64,000 bases of DNA from Alphaproteobacteria bacterium (GTDB lineage Bacteria > Pseudomonadota > Alphaproteobacteria > UBA8366): assembly GCA_009377445.1 (NCBI GenBank), contig WHUA01000001.1, positions 1-64,000 of the forward strand, given 5' to 3'. The first letter of the stretch is position 1, and each line of letters opens with the position of its first letter. The position numbers and the translations under genes are program-made. Below the pieces are notes generated by a model. That model saw only the letters and a list, made by a program, of their open reading frames with translations, did not search any database and was not told the origin of the DNA. This document shows positions 51,481 through 62,469 of this stretch, piece after piece.

Positions 51481-52692
51481 ATGCCGTTAGGATTTCAAGC
51501 CACTTCTCCCGCGCGGCCCAGCGTCGGCATCGTCGGCGCCGGCGTTTGCGGCCTGGGCATCGGCTGGCGCCTTGCCGGCGCCGGTTGCAGGGTCGACGTC
51601 TTCGACCGCGCCGAGCCCGGCCGCGGAGCAAGCTGGGCCGCAGCCGGCATGCTGGCCGCCCGGGCGGAGGCCGAGCCCGGCGAGGAAACGCTCCTCGCGC
51701 TCAACCTGGCAAGCCAGGAGATGTGGCCCGGTTTTGCCGCGGAGCTTGCCGCGGCGGGCGGCGTTTCCGTCGACTACCGCGACGAAGGAACGCTGATCGT
51801 CGCGCTAGACCGGGACGACGCCGAGGCGCTGCGCTTCACCTACGACTACCAGCGCCGCCAGGGCCTGGACGTGCACTGGCTGTCCGGCGCGGAGGCGCGG
51901 AAGCGCGAGCCCTTTCTGTCGCCGAACGTCGGCGCGGGCGTCTACAGTCCCGGCGACCATCAGGTCGACAACCGGAAGCTGGTCGAGGCGCTGTTGCAGG
52001 CGTTTCGCGCGGCAGGCGGGCGCCTGCACACCGGGGTCGAAGTCGCAGCGATCGACATCGAGGGCGGCCGCGCCCGCGGCCTCGTGCTGGCGGGCGCCGA
52101 AGCCGGCGTGCGCCGCTATGACGTCGTCGTCCTCGCGGCGGGCGCGTGGTCGCGGGGCATCGCCGGCCTGCCCGACGCGCTGCGGCCGCCGGTCCGGCCC
52201 CTCAAGGGGCAGATGCTGTCGCTGCAGATGGACCCTGAGGACCCGCTGCTGCGGCATGTGCTTTGGGCGCCCGGCGTCTATCTCGTCCCGCGGCTGGACG
52301 GCCGCATGATCGTCGGCGCGACGGTCGAAGAGAAGGGTTTCGACCCCTCGCTTACGGCCGGCGGCGTCCTCGACCTGTTGCGCAGCACTTGGGAGGCGTT
52401 GCCCGGCGTCACCGAATTGCCTATCGTCGAGATGTGGGTCGGACACAGGCCGACGAGCCGGGACGACGCGCCGATCCTCGGTCCCACGCTGGTCGACGGC
52501 CTCGTCATGGCGACCGGACACCACCGAAACGGCATTTTGCTGACCCCGGTTACCGCCGATGCGGTCAGCCACTATATCTTGCATGGAAAGGTCATGCCCG
52601 TTATCGAGCCATTTTCGATCGCCCGTTTTGCGAAGAAGCCCGGCAGAGCCCGCCCGGCGGCCGACGGCGCCAAGCTCGGAGTCGTGACGTGA
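51481..52692 (+). CDS. thiO: glycine oxidase
   Basis: A 403-residue FAD-dependent amine oxidase of the ThiO type. The dinucleotide-binding motif GIVGAGVCGLGIGWRLA lies at 16-32 and GASWAAAGMLAARAE follows; the C-terminal ATGHHRNGILLTP motif is the family's FAD-contact signature. It oxidises glycine to dehydroglycine for thiazole formation in aerobic bacteria. It is the first gene behind the TPP riboswitch, with the AAGGGAG Shine-Dalgarno inside the aptamer. A GTGA overlap couples it to thiS. Confidence 0.95.
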   Translation: MPLGFQATSPARPSVGIVGAGVCGLGIGWRLAGAGCRVDVFDRAEPGRGASWAAAGMLAARAEAEPGEETLLALNLASQEMWPGFAAELAAAGGVSVDYRDEGTLIVALDRDDAEALRFTYDYQRRQGLDVHWLSGAEARKREPFLSPNVGAGVYSPGDHQVDNRKLVEALLQAFRAAGGRLHTGVEVAAIDIEGGRARGLVLAGAEAGVRRYDVVVLAAGAWSRGIAGLPDALRPPVRPLKGQMLSLQMDPEDPLLRHVLWAPGVYLVPRLDGRMIVGATVEEKGFDPSLTAGGVLDLLRSTWEALPGVTELPIVEMWVGHRPTSRDDAPILGPTLVDGLVMATGHHRNGILLTPVTADAVSHYILHGKVMPVIEPFSIARFAKKPGRARPAADGAKLGVVT

Positions 52693-52895
52693 GCAAGATT
52701 CGCATCAACGGCGAAAAAAAGAGCCTCAGCGTCGCGACGGTCGACGACCTGCTGCGCGCCGAGGCGATCGATCCGGCCGCCCGCTTCGTCGCGGTGGCGG
52801 TCAACGGCGTCGTCATACCGCGCGGCCATTGGAACCGCCACCAGGTGCAGGACGGCGACGATATCGAAATCGTGCGCCCGGCCCCCGGCGGCTGA
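52689..52895 (+). CDS. thiS: thiamine sulfur carrier protein
   Basis: A 68-residue ubiquitin-like protein ending in the required Gly-Gly (RPAPGG), which is thiocarboxylated and delivers sulfur to the thiazole synthase. The N-terminus is KIRINGEKKSL and the middle VAVAVNGVVIPRGHW is typical. The start is a GTG overlapping the thiO stop by four bases (GTGA); no other in-frame start fits. It forms a complex with ThiG, whose gene follows 21 bases later. Confidence 0.95.
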   Translation: MSKIRINGEKKSLSVATVDDLLRAEAIDPAARFVAVAVNGVVIPRGHWNRHQVQDGDDIEIVRPAPGG

Positions 52896-52916
52896 CGCGG
52901 AGTCCGGAAGGGAGCG

Positions 52917-53708
52917 ATGCCAGGAATGTACAGCCCGCTGGAAGACGCGCTCACGATCGCAGACAAGACGTTCACGTCGCGCCTGCTGATCGGCAGCGCG
53001 CAATATCCGAACAACCAGGTGATGCTCGACGCGATCGCGGCGAGCGGTTCGCAGATCGTCACGGTCGCCATTCGCCGCGTCGACCTGGCCGGCGGCGGCG
53101 AAACGGTGCTCGACCTGCTGGAGGGCGACTACCACATCCTGCCGAATACCGCCGGCTGCTTCACCGCCAAGGACGCGCTGCTGACCGCCGAGCTCGCCCG
53201 CGAGGCGCTGGAAACCAACTGGATCAAGCTGGAAGTCATCGGCGACCGCGAGACGCTCTATCCCGACGCGGAGCATCTCCTGACCGCCGCGGCCGAGATG
53301 GTGCGCCGCGGATTCATCGTTCTGCCCTACTGCACCGACGACCCGATCACCTGCCGCAAACTCGCCGACCTCGGCTGCGCGGCGGTCATGCCGCTCGGAT
53401 CGCCGATCGGCTCCGGAATGGGCATCCTCAACCCCTATAACATCGAGATCATCCGGGCGGAGAACGATATCCCGGTGATCATCGATGCCGGCATCGGCAC
53501 CGCCTCGGACGCCGCCTTCGCCATGGAGCTCGGCTGCGACGGCGTACTGCTCGCCTCCGCGGTGTCGCGGGCGCACGACCCGGTGCGCATGGCGACGGCG
53601 ATGCGCCACGGGGTCGAAGGCGGCCGTCACGCCTTTCGCGCCGGGCGCATCCCGCGCAAGCGCCATGCCGAGGCGTCGAGCCCGCAGAAGGGCGTCATCG
53701 GCACTTGA
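52917..53708 (+). CDS. thiG: thiazole synthase
   Basis: A 263-residue TIM-barrel enzyme joining deoxyxylulose phosphate, dehydroglycine and ThiS-borne sulfur into thiazole phosphate. The Schiff-base lysine lies in [10 protein letters not shown] (about Lys104), and the phosphate-binding loops [12 protein letters not shown] and [12 protein letters not shown] are intact. GGAAGGGAG precedes the ATG. It shares four bases with thiE. The C-terminus carries a short basic extension ([16 protein letters not shown]) common in alphaproteobacterial copies. Confidence 0.97.
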   Translation: MPGMYSPLEDALTIADKTFTSRLLIGSAQYPNNQVMLDAIAASGSQIVTVAIRRVDLAGGGETVLDLLEGDYHILPNTAGCFTAKDALLTAELAREALETNWIKLEVIGDRETLYPDAEHLLTAAAEMVRRGFIVLPYCTDDPITCRKLADLGCAAVMPLGSPIGSGMGILNPYNIEIIRAENDIPVIIDAGIGTASDAAFAMELGCDGVLLASAVSRAHDPVRMATAMRHGVEGGRHAFRAGRIPRKRHAEASSPQKGVIGT

Positions 53709-54337
53709 CCCTGCCCGACCCGCCGATCCTGGTGATTACCGATGGCCGGATGGCGGCGCGCCCGCTGGCCGATGTGGTCGAAGCCGCGCTTCGCGGCGGA
53801 TGCCGCTGGGTATCGCTGCGGGAGCCCGACCTCGACCGGGAGGCGCTCATCGAGCTTGGCGGTAAGCTGGCAACGCTGTGCGCCGACCACAACGCGAAGC
53901 TATCCGTCAGCGCCGACGTGGCCGCCGCATCTGCAATCCGCGCGAGCGGCGTCCACCTGCCGCAGCGCCTCGCCGGCAAGGATGCGGTGACAGAGGCGCG
54001 CGCCGCGTTGGGCAAGGCCGCGCTCATTGGCATTTCCTGCCATTCGCTGGAAGAGGCCGAGGCAGCCCGCCGGCACGGCGCGGACTACGTCACGCTGAGT
54101 CCCATTTTCCTCACCGGGAGCAAGCCCGGCTACGGTCCGGCGCTCGGCACGGACGCGCTGGCAGAGATGGCCGCTGCGCTCGATGTGCCGGTCCTGGCGC
54201 TGGGCGGGATCGGCCCGGACAACGCCACGGCCGTCCGCGGCAGCGGCGCCGCGGGCATCGCCGTCATGGGATCCATCATGCGGGCGGAGGACGCCGCGGC
54301 GGCTTTCCGCCGGCTCCGCGAATCCTGGGAGGGCTAG
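53705..54337 (+). CDS. thiE: thiamine phosphate synthase
   Basis: A 210-residue TIM-barrel enzyme joining the thiazole and pyrimidine moieties. Recognisable elements are LVITDGRMA at the start, [46 protein letters not shown] (phosphate-binding) and [12 protein letters not shown]. The start is TTG overlapping the thiG stop (TTGA), with GAAGGGCG upstream. The TAG stop lies inside the CTAG that begins the double-hairpin repeat. thiC, thiD and thiF are not in the window. Confidence 0.93.
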   Translation: MTLPDPPILVITDGRMAARPLADVVEAALRGGCRWVSLREPDLDREALIELGGKLATLCADHNAKLSVSADVAAASAIRASGVHLPQRLAGKDAVTEARAALGKAALIGISCHSLEEAEAARRHGADYVTLSPIFLTGSKPGYGPALGTDALAEMAAALDVPVLALGGIGPDNATAVRGSGAAGIAVMGSIMRAEDAAAAFRRLRESWEG

Positions 54338-54440
54338 ATCAATCTGCAATCAGGTGGAATCACCTGATTGCAGGTAAATTGATCTATCTTAAAAGGTTAG
54401 AGCAACTTATCTGCGTCCGATCGGACGCAGGTTGCTCTAG
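54334..54440 (+). repeat. double-hairpin intergenic repeat, copy 2
   Basis: A 107-bp element nearly identical to the one at 17500-17602, here on the plus strand and again starting in the stop codon of its upstream gene (thiE). Hairpin 1 uses TAGATCAATCTGCAATCAGG and its partner; hairpin 2 has GACGCAGGTTGCTCTA as 3' arm. A 4-base TTAT insertion disrupts the 5' arm of hairpin 2 relative to copy 1. Both ends are CTAG. It separates the thi operon from the aminopeptidase gene and may terminate transcription. Confidence 0.85.
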
Positions 54441-54534
54441 GCTAAGGGTCTCTGGCGGCGTATTGTTTGCCGCTGGACACACCGACGGCTCCCGCCCGGG
54501 AGGCGTCCACCCAAAGTCACAGGGGTTCGCCAAG

Positions 54535-55920
54535 ATGCTCGACTGCTTCGCCGGGAAACCCGATGCCCAAACCATATCGCTGTCGCCCGTCCGCAAGGAC
54601 GGCTTCGCCGCGTGGCAGAAGAAACAGTCGAAGCGGCACGCCGCATGGATCGCCGCCAGCGGCTTCAAGGCGGAGCCTGGCTCGGTCCTGCTCCTTCCCG
54701 CGGGCGGCAAGGCGGACAGCCCGGTCGGCGGCGCGCTCGTCGGCGTCGACGGCGACGCCGACATCTGGTCCTGGGCGGCGGCGGCGGATCGGCTCGCGCC
54801 GGGGCGCTATGCGCTGGCCGAGGACGTCACGGACGGCGCCGCGGCGCGGGCGGCGCTGGGGTGGGCGCTCGGCAGCTATCGCTTCGACCGTTACAAGAAA
54901 TCCAACGGAAGCGGCGCCAGGCTCGTCTTCACCAAGGCCATGCGCGCGGGCGGCGCGGACCGGACGGCCGGAAGCATCTACCTCGTGCGCGATCTGATAA
55001 ACACCCCCGCTTCCGACATGGGGCCGGGCGAGCTCGCCACTGCCGCATCTACGCTGGCGCGGAAATTCAAAGGCCGTTGCAAGATCACCGTCGGCGACGA
55101 CCTGCTGCGGGAAAACTACCCGATGATTCATGCGGTCGGCCGCGCATCCAACCGCCCGCCGCGCCTCATCGACCTGACCTGGGGCAAGGCGCGCGATCCG
55201 AAGGTGACGCTGGTTGGCAAGGGCGTCTGCTTCGATACAGGCGGATTGGATCTGAAGCCGTCGTCGTCGATGCTGATGATGAAGAAGGATATGGGCGGCG
55301 CCGCGCATGCGCTGGGCCTCGCGCGCATGATCATGGCGGCGGAGCTGCCGGTGCGCCTCAGGGTCCTGGTGCCGGCGGTCGAGAACAGCGTCTCCGGCGA
55401 CGCCTTCCGGCCGCTCGACGTGCTGCACTCGCGCGCCGGCAAGACGGTCGAAATCGGCAACACGGACGCCGAAGGCCGCCTCGTCCTCGCCGACGCCCTG
55501 ACCGAAGCCGTGTCGGAGAAGCCGGCGCTTCTTCTCGACTTCGCCACCCTGACCGGCGCAGCGCGGGTCGCGCTCGGGCCGGACCTCCCAGCGATGTTCT
55601 GCAACGACGACGCCCTCGCCGACGAGCTGTACCGCGCTGGCCGCGACGAAAACGACCCGCTGTGGCGCATGCCGCTTTGGCGGCCTTACCTGCGCCTGCT
55701 CGACAGCGCGGTCGCGGATATCAACAATGCCGGAAGCATTCCCCAGGCCGGCGCCATCACCGCCGCGCTCTTCCTCCATGAGTTCGTCGGCAGCGACGTG
55801 CCCTGGGCGCATTTCGACATCTACGGCTGGACTCAAGCCGCGGGCAGCGGCCGCGCGAAGGGCGCGGAGGCCATGGCGATCCGCGCGGCCTATACGGTCA
55901 TCGCACGCCGCTTCTCGTAG
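54535..55920 (+). CDS. leucyl aminopeptidase, M17 family
   Basis: A 461-residue cytosolic metallopeptidase. The family signature NTDAEGRLVLADAL and the zinc/manganese-binding GKGVCFDTGGLDLKPSSSMLMMKKDMGGAA region are intact; ligand residues Lys, two Asp and Glu are visible. The N-terminal domain is shorter and more divergent than in E. coli PepA. It removes N-terminal residues from peptides. AGGGG lies 12 bases before the ATG. The promoter must lie in the short stretch after the repeat, or transcription passes through it from thiE. Confidence 0.93.
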   Translation: MLDCFAGKPDAQTISLSPVRKDGFAAWQKKQSKRHAAWIAASGFKAEPGSVLLLPAGGKADSPVGGALVGVDGDADIWSWAAAADRLAPGRYALAEDVTDGAAARAALGWALGSYRFDRYKKSNGSGARLVFTKAMRAGGADRTAGSIYLVRDLINTPASDMGPGELATAASTLARKFKGRCKITVGDDLLRENYPMIHAVGRASNRPPRLIDLTWGKARDPKVTLVGKGVCFDTGGLDLKPSSSMLMMKKDMGGAAHALGLARMIMAAELPVRLRVLVPAVENSVSGDAFRPLDVLHSRAGKTVEIGNTDAEGRLVLADALTEAVSEKPALLLDFATLTGAARVALGPDLPAMFCNDDALADELYRAGRDENDPLWRMPLWRPYLRLLDSAVADINNAGSIPQAGAITAALFLHEFVGSDVPWAHFDIYGWTQAAGSGRAKGAEAMAIRAAYTVIARRFS

Positions 55921-56037
55921 GCCCGCAGGTTTTTCGAATTGATGCCATCGGCGGTTGCCCACCTTGTTATCCAATTCACTCTGCGTTAGTATGACGTCCC
56001 TTCCGCAGGCCACAACTTGGACTGAATCCGGCTTCCT

Positions 56038-56385
56038 ATGACGTTGACTCTCAGTGCCGGCCAAGCGCTGGCGCTTTGGCATCAAGTCGCAATCGACATG
56101 TTGCACCGATCCGGGCAGGACCTGTCGGCGCGCCAGCTCGCCGTGTTGCTGACGGTCTACCTGAACGACAAGCCGCATACGGTGCGCGGCCTGGCGGCGG
56201 AGCTTCGCGTGTCGAAGCCCGCGATCACGCGCGCGCTCGATCGCCTGTGCGACGACGGTCTGCTGCGCCGAAAGACGGATGACAACGACCGGCGATCGGT
56301 GTTGATTCAGAGGACGGTCAAGGGCTCCATCTTCCTGAGCGATTTCGCCGAGACGATTCGCAGGGCGGGCAGCGGCATCGCCTGA
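56038..56385 (+). CDS. MarR-like winged-helix regulator
   Basis: A 115-residue winged-helix protein. The recognition region is VRGLAAELRVSKPAITRALDRLCDDGLL (about 58-85) and the wing is RRKTDDNDRRSVLI, standard for MarR. Helices at both ends are short, so dimerisation may be reduced. No Shine-Dalgarno is visible before the ATG. It precedes the enolase-superfamily gene by 77 bases, which has its own strong ribosome binding site, and may regulate it. Confidence 0.87.
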   Translation: MTLTLSAGQALALWHQVAIDMLHRSGQDLSARQLAVLLTVYLNDKPHTVRGLAAELRVSKPAITRALDRLCDDGLLRRKTDDNDRRSVLIQRTVKGSIFLSDFAETIRRAGSGIA

Positions 56386-56462
56386 CCGGCGGCCCGGCGC
56401 CGAGAACGGGACCCGGACCGGAACGAGTGCGCAGGAACGCGCCCGCGCCACAGGAGGACGCC

Positions 56463-57632
56463 ATGAAGATCAAATCGGTCACCGCCGACTGGCTGCACGT
56501 TCCCATCCCCGAGGCGAAGCAACACGTCACCGATTTCGGCCGCATAAGCTCGTTCGATTCGATCCTGGTGCGGGTGGAGACGGAATGCGGCATCGTCGGC
56601 TACGGCGAGGCGCGCCCCGCCGTAGGCAGCGCCGGCACGGGCGCGGCGCTGAAGGTGCTGATCGAGCAGGAGCTCGGCCCCCTCATCGCCGGCGAGGACC
56701 CGCGCCGCATCAGCCGGATCTGGGACATCCTGTACAACGGCAGCCGCGCGCATTTCGCGCTCGACCGCGGCCACGTCTTTCCGGCGATCGGCCGGCGCGG
56801 CATCACGATCTGCGGCATCAGCGGCATCGACATCGCGCTGTGGGACATATTGGGCAAGTCGCTCGGCGTGCCGGTGCATCAGCTTCTCGGCGGCAAGCGC
56901 CACGACCGCATGCCGGCCTACGCGTCCGGCGGCTGGGCGCCGGCCGACCGCATCGCGGAGGAGCTGCAACGCTTCCTCGACATCGGCGGCTTCAAGGCGG
57001 TCAAGATGCGCGTCGGCTCCGCCGATGGCGACGTCGCGGCATCGGTCGCCCGCGTCCGCGCGGCCCGCAAGGGGCTCGGCGACAAGATCGACATCATGTG
57101 CGATGCGCACGGCACCTACACGGTGACCGAGGCCAAGCGCTTCTGCGAAGAATTGCGCGATTGCCGCATCGCCTGGTTCGAGGAGCCGGTGACCGCGGAC
57201 GACAAGCGCGGCCTCGCGGAAGTCCGGGCGTCGACCAACATCCCGATCTCGACCGGAGAGAGCGAGTTCACCCGCTTCGACTTCCGCGACCTGATCGAGC
57301 TGCGCGCGGCCGACATCCTGCAGCCGGACCTGTCGATCGCCGGCGGCATCACCGAGACGATGCGCATCGAGGCGCTCTGCGCCGCGTGGCAGCTTCGTTT
57401 CGCGGCCCACATCTGGGGCGGCGCCACGACCTTCGCGGCCGGGCTTCATGTCTCCGCCGCGGCCACCTCCGCCTTCATCCTGGAATATTCCTGCGGCGCG
57501 AACCCGCTGCTGCACGAGCTCGCCGAGGAAGACTTCAAGGCGGTGGACGGCATGATCGAGATCCCGGACAGGCCGGGCCTCGGCGTCACCATCGACGAGG
57601 ACTTCGTCCGCAAATACAGCGTGAAGGTCTGA
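56463..57632 (+). CDS. mandelate racemase/muconate lactonizing enzyme family protein
   Basis: A 389-residue enolase-superfamily enzyme. The barrel shows the catalytic KxR (FKAVKMRVG), metal ligands Asp in MCDAHGTY, Glu in WFEEP and Glu in GESEF, and the general-base His in AAHIWGG, the mandelate-racemase subgroup pattern that suits dehydration or racemisation of hydroxyacids. CAGGAGG lies six bases before the chosen ATG. The 2-hydroxyacid dehydrogenase gene lies convergent downstream. The substrate, perhaps a sugar acid, is not determined. Confidence 0.9.
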   Translation: MKIKSVTADWLHVPIPEAKQHVTDFGRISSFDSILVRVETECGIVGYGEARPAVGSAGTGAALKVLIEQELGPLIAGEDPRRISRIWDILYNGSRAHFALDRGHVFPAIGRRGITICGISGIDIALWDILGKSLGVPVHQLLGGKRHDRMPAYASGGWAPADRIAEELQRFLDIGGFKAVKMRVGSADGDVAASVARVRAARKGLGDKIDIMCDAHGTYTVTEAKRFCEELRDCRIAWFEEPVTADDKRGLAEVRASTNIPISTGESEFTRFDFRDLIELRAADILQPDLSIAGGITETMRIEALCAAWQLRFAAHIWGGATTFAAGLHVSAAATSAFILEYSCGANPLLHELAEEDFKAVDGMIEIPDRPGLGVTIDEDFVRKYSVKV

Positions 57633-57689
57633 CCGGGTCAGGCGGCGCGAAGACGATCCAGGCACGGCGCTGCCGAGCCGTCGGCATGG

Positions 57690-58619
57690 TCAGTAGCCGA
57701 CCGCCGGGTCGACGACGTTCCGCAGCGGCTCGCCCGCGCGCACGCGCCGGATCGACTCCACCACGTGGCGCACCGCCGAGTGCGGGTTGGTGATGCTGGC
57801 GTTGTGCGGCGTGACCGTTACTTTTGGATGCGTCCAGAACGGGCTGTCGGCGGGCAGCGGCTCGGTCGCGAACACGTCGAGCGTCGCGCCGGCGAGCTGG
57901 CCTTCGTCGAGCGCCTGCAGGATATCGGCCTCGACCTGATGGCCGCCCCGTCCCGCGTTGATCAGATAGGCTCCGCGCGGCAAGCCGCGGAACAGGTCGC
58001 GATCGAGAATGCCGCGAGTCTCCGCCGTGAGCGGCAGCAGGCAGACGAGGATTTCCGTCCGCGCGAGGAAGGGCGCGAGACCCTCTGCCCCATGGAATCC
58101 TTCGACGCCCGGCATCGGTTTCGCGCTGCGCGTCCAGCTCGCCACGTCGAAGCCGACGGCAAGGAGGTGGCGCGCCGCCTCGCCGCCCATCGCGCCGAGC
58201 CCCATGACGCCGACGCGGCGGTGGCAGGCCGCGGGCGACGCGACGATGCGCCATTGCTTCGCCCGCTGCTGCGCGTCGAGCGCCGGCTGTTCGCGGTGGC
58301 AGCGCAGCACATGCAGCAGCACGTATTCCGCCATGCACTTCGCCAGGTCGTCGTCGACCATGCGGACGATGGGGACGCCCTTCGGCAAGCTCGGATCCTT
58401 GAGCAGCGCGTCGACCCCGGCGCCGAGGTTGAGGATCGCCTTGAGATTGGGGAAGCGCTGCAACGCCCCTTGCGGCGGCAGCCAGACGAGCGCGAAGTCG
58501 ATCTCCGCCGGATCGCCGGCCTCGTCCCAGTTGCGCACCTCGAGGTCGGGAACGGCCGCGGTCAGCGCGTCGCGCCAGGGCTCGAACCGGTCGCTGTCGG
58601 AATAGAAAACGAGAGCCAT
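57690..58619 (-). CDS. D-2-hydroxyacid dehydrogenase, glyoxylate/hydroxypyruvate reductase A-like
   Basis: A 309-residue NAD(P)-dependent dehydrogenase of the GhrA type. Cofactor loop GVMGLGAMGGEAARHL lies near 137-152. The catalytic trio is Arg in NAGRGGHQVE, Glu in DVFATEPLP and His in TPHNAS. It reduces glyoxylate, hydroxypyruvate or related 2-oxoacids. It follows yejF by 13 bases on the same strand and is probably the last gene of the yej operon, an uncommon pairing. The start ATG is preceded by GGCGATGG with no strong Shine-Dalgarno. Confidence 0.9.
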   Translation of the reverse strand: MALVFYSDSDRFEPWRDALTAAVPDLEVRNWDEAGDPAEIDFALVWLPPQGALQRFPNLKAILNLGAGVDALLKDPSLPKGVPIVRMVDDDLAKCMAEYVLLHVLRCHREQPALDAQQRAKQWRIVASPAACHRRVGVMGLGAMGGEAARHLLAVGFDVASWTRSAKPMPGVEGFHGAEGLAPFLARTEILVCLLPLTAETRGILDRDLFRGLPRGAYLINAGRGGHQVEADILQALDEGQLAGATLDVFATEPLPADSPFWTHPKVTVTPHNASITNPHSAVRHVVESIRRVRAGEPLRNVVDPAVGY

Positions 58620-58632
58620 CGCCGGGTCAGCC

Positions 58633-60273
<1,641 letters not shown>

Positions 60274-60277
60274 CTCG

Positions 60278-61342
60278 TCACCGCTGCGTCTTGCGCGGGT
60301 CGAAGGCGTCGCGCAGCGCCTCGCCGATGAAGACGAGCAGCGACAGCATGACCGCTATGACGATGAAACCGGTGATCCCGAGCCACGGCGCCTGCAGATT
60401 GTCCTTGCCTTGCTTCAACAGCTCGCCCAGCGACGGCGATCCGGGCGGAAGCCCGAAGCCGAGGAAGTCGAGCGAGGTCAAGGTTACCACCGAACCCGAG
60501 GTGATGAAGGGCAGAAAGGTCAGCGTCGCCACCATGGCGTTCGGCAGCAGATGGCGGAACATGATCGTGGCGTTCGAAACGCCGAGCGCCCGCGCCGCCT
60601 TGACGTACTCGAAGTTCCGGGCGCGCAGGAACTCCGCCCGCACCACGCCGACCAGCGACGTCCAGCTGAAGACCAGCATCAGGCCGAGCAGCCACCAGAA
60701 ATTGGGCTGCACGATGCTGGCGAGGATGATCAGCATGTAGAGGACCGGCAGCCCGCTCCAGATCTCGATGACGCGCTGGCCGAACAGGTCGACGCGGCCG
60801 CCGAAATAGCCCTGCACCGCGCCCGACGCGACGCCGATGATCGAGCTCAGCACCGTCAGCGCCAGCCCGAACAGGACCGAGATGCGGAACCCGTAGATGA
60901 CGCGCGCCATCACGTCGCGCGCCTGATCGTCGGTGCCGAGCCAGTTGTCGGCCGTCGGCGGCGACGGCGCGGGCGACGGTAGCTGCGCGATGTGGGTGTT
61001 GGAGTCGTAGGGTATCGGCGGCCAGACGATCCATCCCTTCTTTTCGATCAACCCGGAGATGTAGGGATCGGTGTAGTCGGCTTCCGCGCCGAAATCGCCG
61101 CCGAAGGTCGTCTCCGGATAGAACTGGACGACGGGAAAATAGAACTGGCCGTCGTAGCGGACGAGCAGCGGCCGGTCGTTCGCGATCAGCTCGGCGAACA
61201 TCGAAAGCACGAACAGGACGAGGAAAATCCACAGCGACCAGTATCCGCGCCGGTTGGCCTTGAAATTGTCGATCCTGCGGCGGTTGATCGGCGTGATGCG
61301 AACGCCGAGAATGCGGTCCAGGGGAAGCGCCGCGACCGCCAT
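60278..61342 (-). CDS. yejE: peptide ABC transporter permease
   Basis: A 354-residue inner-membrane permease of the DppC/OppC type with a large periplasmic insert after the first helix (about 60-150), the mark of YejE. The permease domain contains the EAA loop EYVKAARALGVSNATIMFRHLLPNA, and NWLGTDDQARDVMARVIYG precedes helix 2. Its ATG lies two bases after the yejB stop. With YejB it forms the channel. Confidence 0.95.
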   Translation of the reverse strand: MAVAALPLDRILGVRITPINRRRIDNFKANRRGYWSLWIFLVLFVLSMFAELIANDRPLLVRYDGQFYFPVVQFYPETTFGGDFGAEADYTDPYISGLIEKKGWIVWPPIPYDSNTHIAQLPSPAPSPPTADNWLGTDDQARDVMARVIYGFRISVLFGLALTVLSSIIGVASGAVQGYFGGRVDLFGQRVIEIWSGLPVLYMLIILASIVQPNFWWLLGLMLVFSWTSLVGVVRAEFLRARNFEYVKAARALGVSNATIMFRHLLPNAMVATLTFLPFITSGSVVTLTSLDFLGFGLPPGSPSLGELLKQGKDNLQAPWLGITGFIVIAVMLSLLVFIGEALRDAFDPRKTQR

Positions 61343-61344
61343 CG

Positions 61345-62448
61345 TCACGCCCCCCGGGTTTCGAAGTCGATCCGCGGGTCGACTAGGGTGTAGGCGATAT
61401 CGCCGACGAGCTGCATCACGAGCCCCAGCAACGTGAACATGTAGAGCGTGCCGAACATCACGGGGTAGTCGCGGTTGATCGCCGCCTCGAAACCGAGGAG
61501 TCCGAGGCCGTCGAGCGAGAAGATCACTTCGATCAGCAGCGAGCCGGTGAACAATATGCTGACGAATGCGCTCGGGAAGGCGGCGATGACGATCAGCATG
61601 GCGTTGCGGAAGACGTGGCCGTACAGCACCCCGCGCTCGCCCAGGCCCTTGGACCGCGCCGTCACGACGTATTGCTGGTTGATCTGGTCGAGGAAGGAGT
61701 TCTTGGTCAGCATGGTGAGCGAGGCGAAGCCGCCGATGACGAGCGCCAGCGTCGGCAGCGCCATGTGCCAGAAATAGTCGACGATCCGCATCGGCCAGGA
61801 CAGGTCCGACCAGTTGTCGGAGACCAGGCCGCGCAGCGGGAACCAGTCGAGGTAACGTCCGCCGGCGAAAACGACGATCAGCAGGATCGCGAACAGGAAA
61901 CCCGGCACCGCGTTGCCCACGATGATGACGCCGCTCGTCCAGACGTCGAAACGGGAGCCGTCGCGGACCGCCTTGGCGACACCGAGGGGGATGGAGACGA
62001 GATAGATGATCAGCCCGCTCCACAACCCGATGGAGATGGAAACCGGCATCTTTTCGACGATCAGCCCGATCACGCTCTTGTCGCGGAAGAAGCTGTTGCC
62101 GAAGTCGAAGGTCACGTAGTTGCGCATCATGATGAAGAAGCGCTCGTGCGCCGGCTTGTCGAAGCCGAACCTCTGCTCAAGCTGCTTGATATAAGCGGGA
62201 TCGAGCCCCTGCGCGCCGCGATACTTCCCGCCGGGGCCCGCCTGGATTGGCCCGCGCTGGCCGGAGACTTCGCCGCTCGTATCGCCCGCGATTCGCGCCG
62301 TCGCCTCGACGGCCGTGCCCTGAAGCTCCGCCAGCACGCGCTCGACCGGCCCGCCCGGCGCGAACTGCACGATGGCGAAGTTGACGACCATGATGCCGAA
62401 GAGCGTCGGAAGGATCAGGAAGAGGCGCCGTATGATATAGGCCAGCAT
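61345..62448 (-). CDS. yejB: peptide ABC transporter permease
   Basis: A 367-residue permease of the DppB/OppB type starting [21 protein letters not shown] periplasmic insert with [12 protein letters not shown] and [18 protein letters not shown] is characteristic of YejB. The EAA-type loop [26 protein letters not shown] is intact. It follows yejA after 21 bases and is tightly linked to yejE. Confidence 0.95.
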   Translation of the reverse strand: MLAYIIRRLFLILPTLFGIMVVNFAIVQFAPGGPVERVLAELQGTAVEATARIAGDTSGEVSGQRGPIQAGPGGKYRGAQGLDPAYIKQLEQRFGFDKPAHERFFIMMRNYVTFDFGNSFFRDKSVIGLIVEKMPVSISIGLWSGLIIYLVSIPLGVAKAVRDGSRFDVWTSGVIIVGNAVPGFLFAILLIVVFAGGRYLDWFPLRGLVSDNWSDLSWPMRIVDYFWHMALPTLALVIGGFASLTMLTKNSFLDQINQQYVVTARSKGLGERGVLYGHVFRNAMLIVIAAFPSAFVSILFTGSLLIEVIFSLDGLGLLGFEAAINRDYPVMFGTLYMFTLLGLVMQLVGDIAYTLVDPRIDFETRGA

Positions 62449-62469
62449 CGCGATCCCGTCCGGCTCAGG

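Noticed and set aside
53878..54534. Extension of the aminopeptidase frame back through thiE
   Set aside because: It runs through the thiE gene in another frame and through the repeat element; M17 similarity starts only near 54535.
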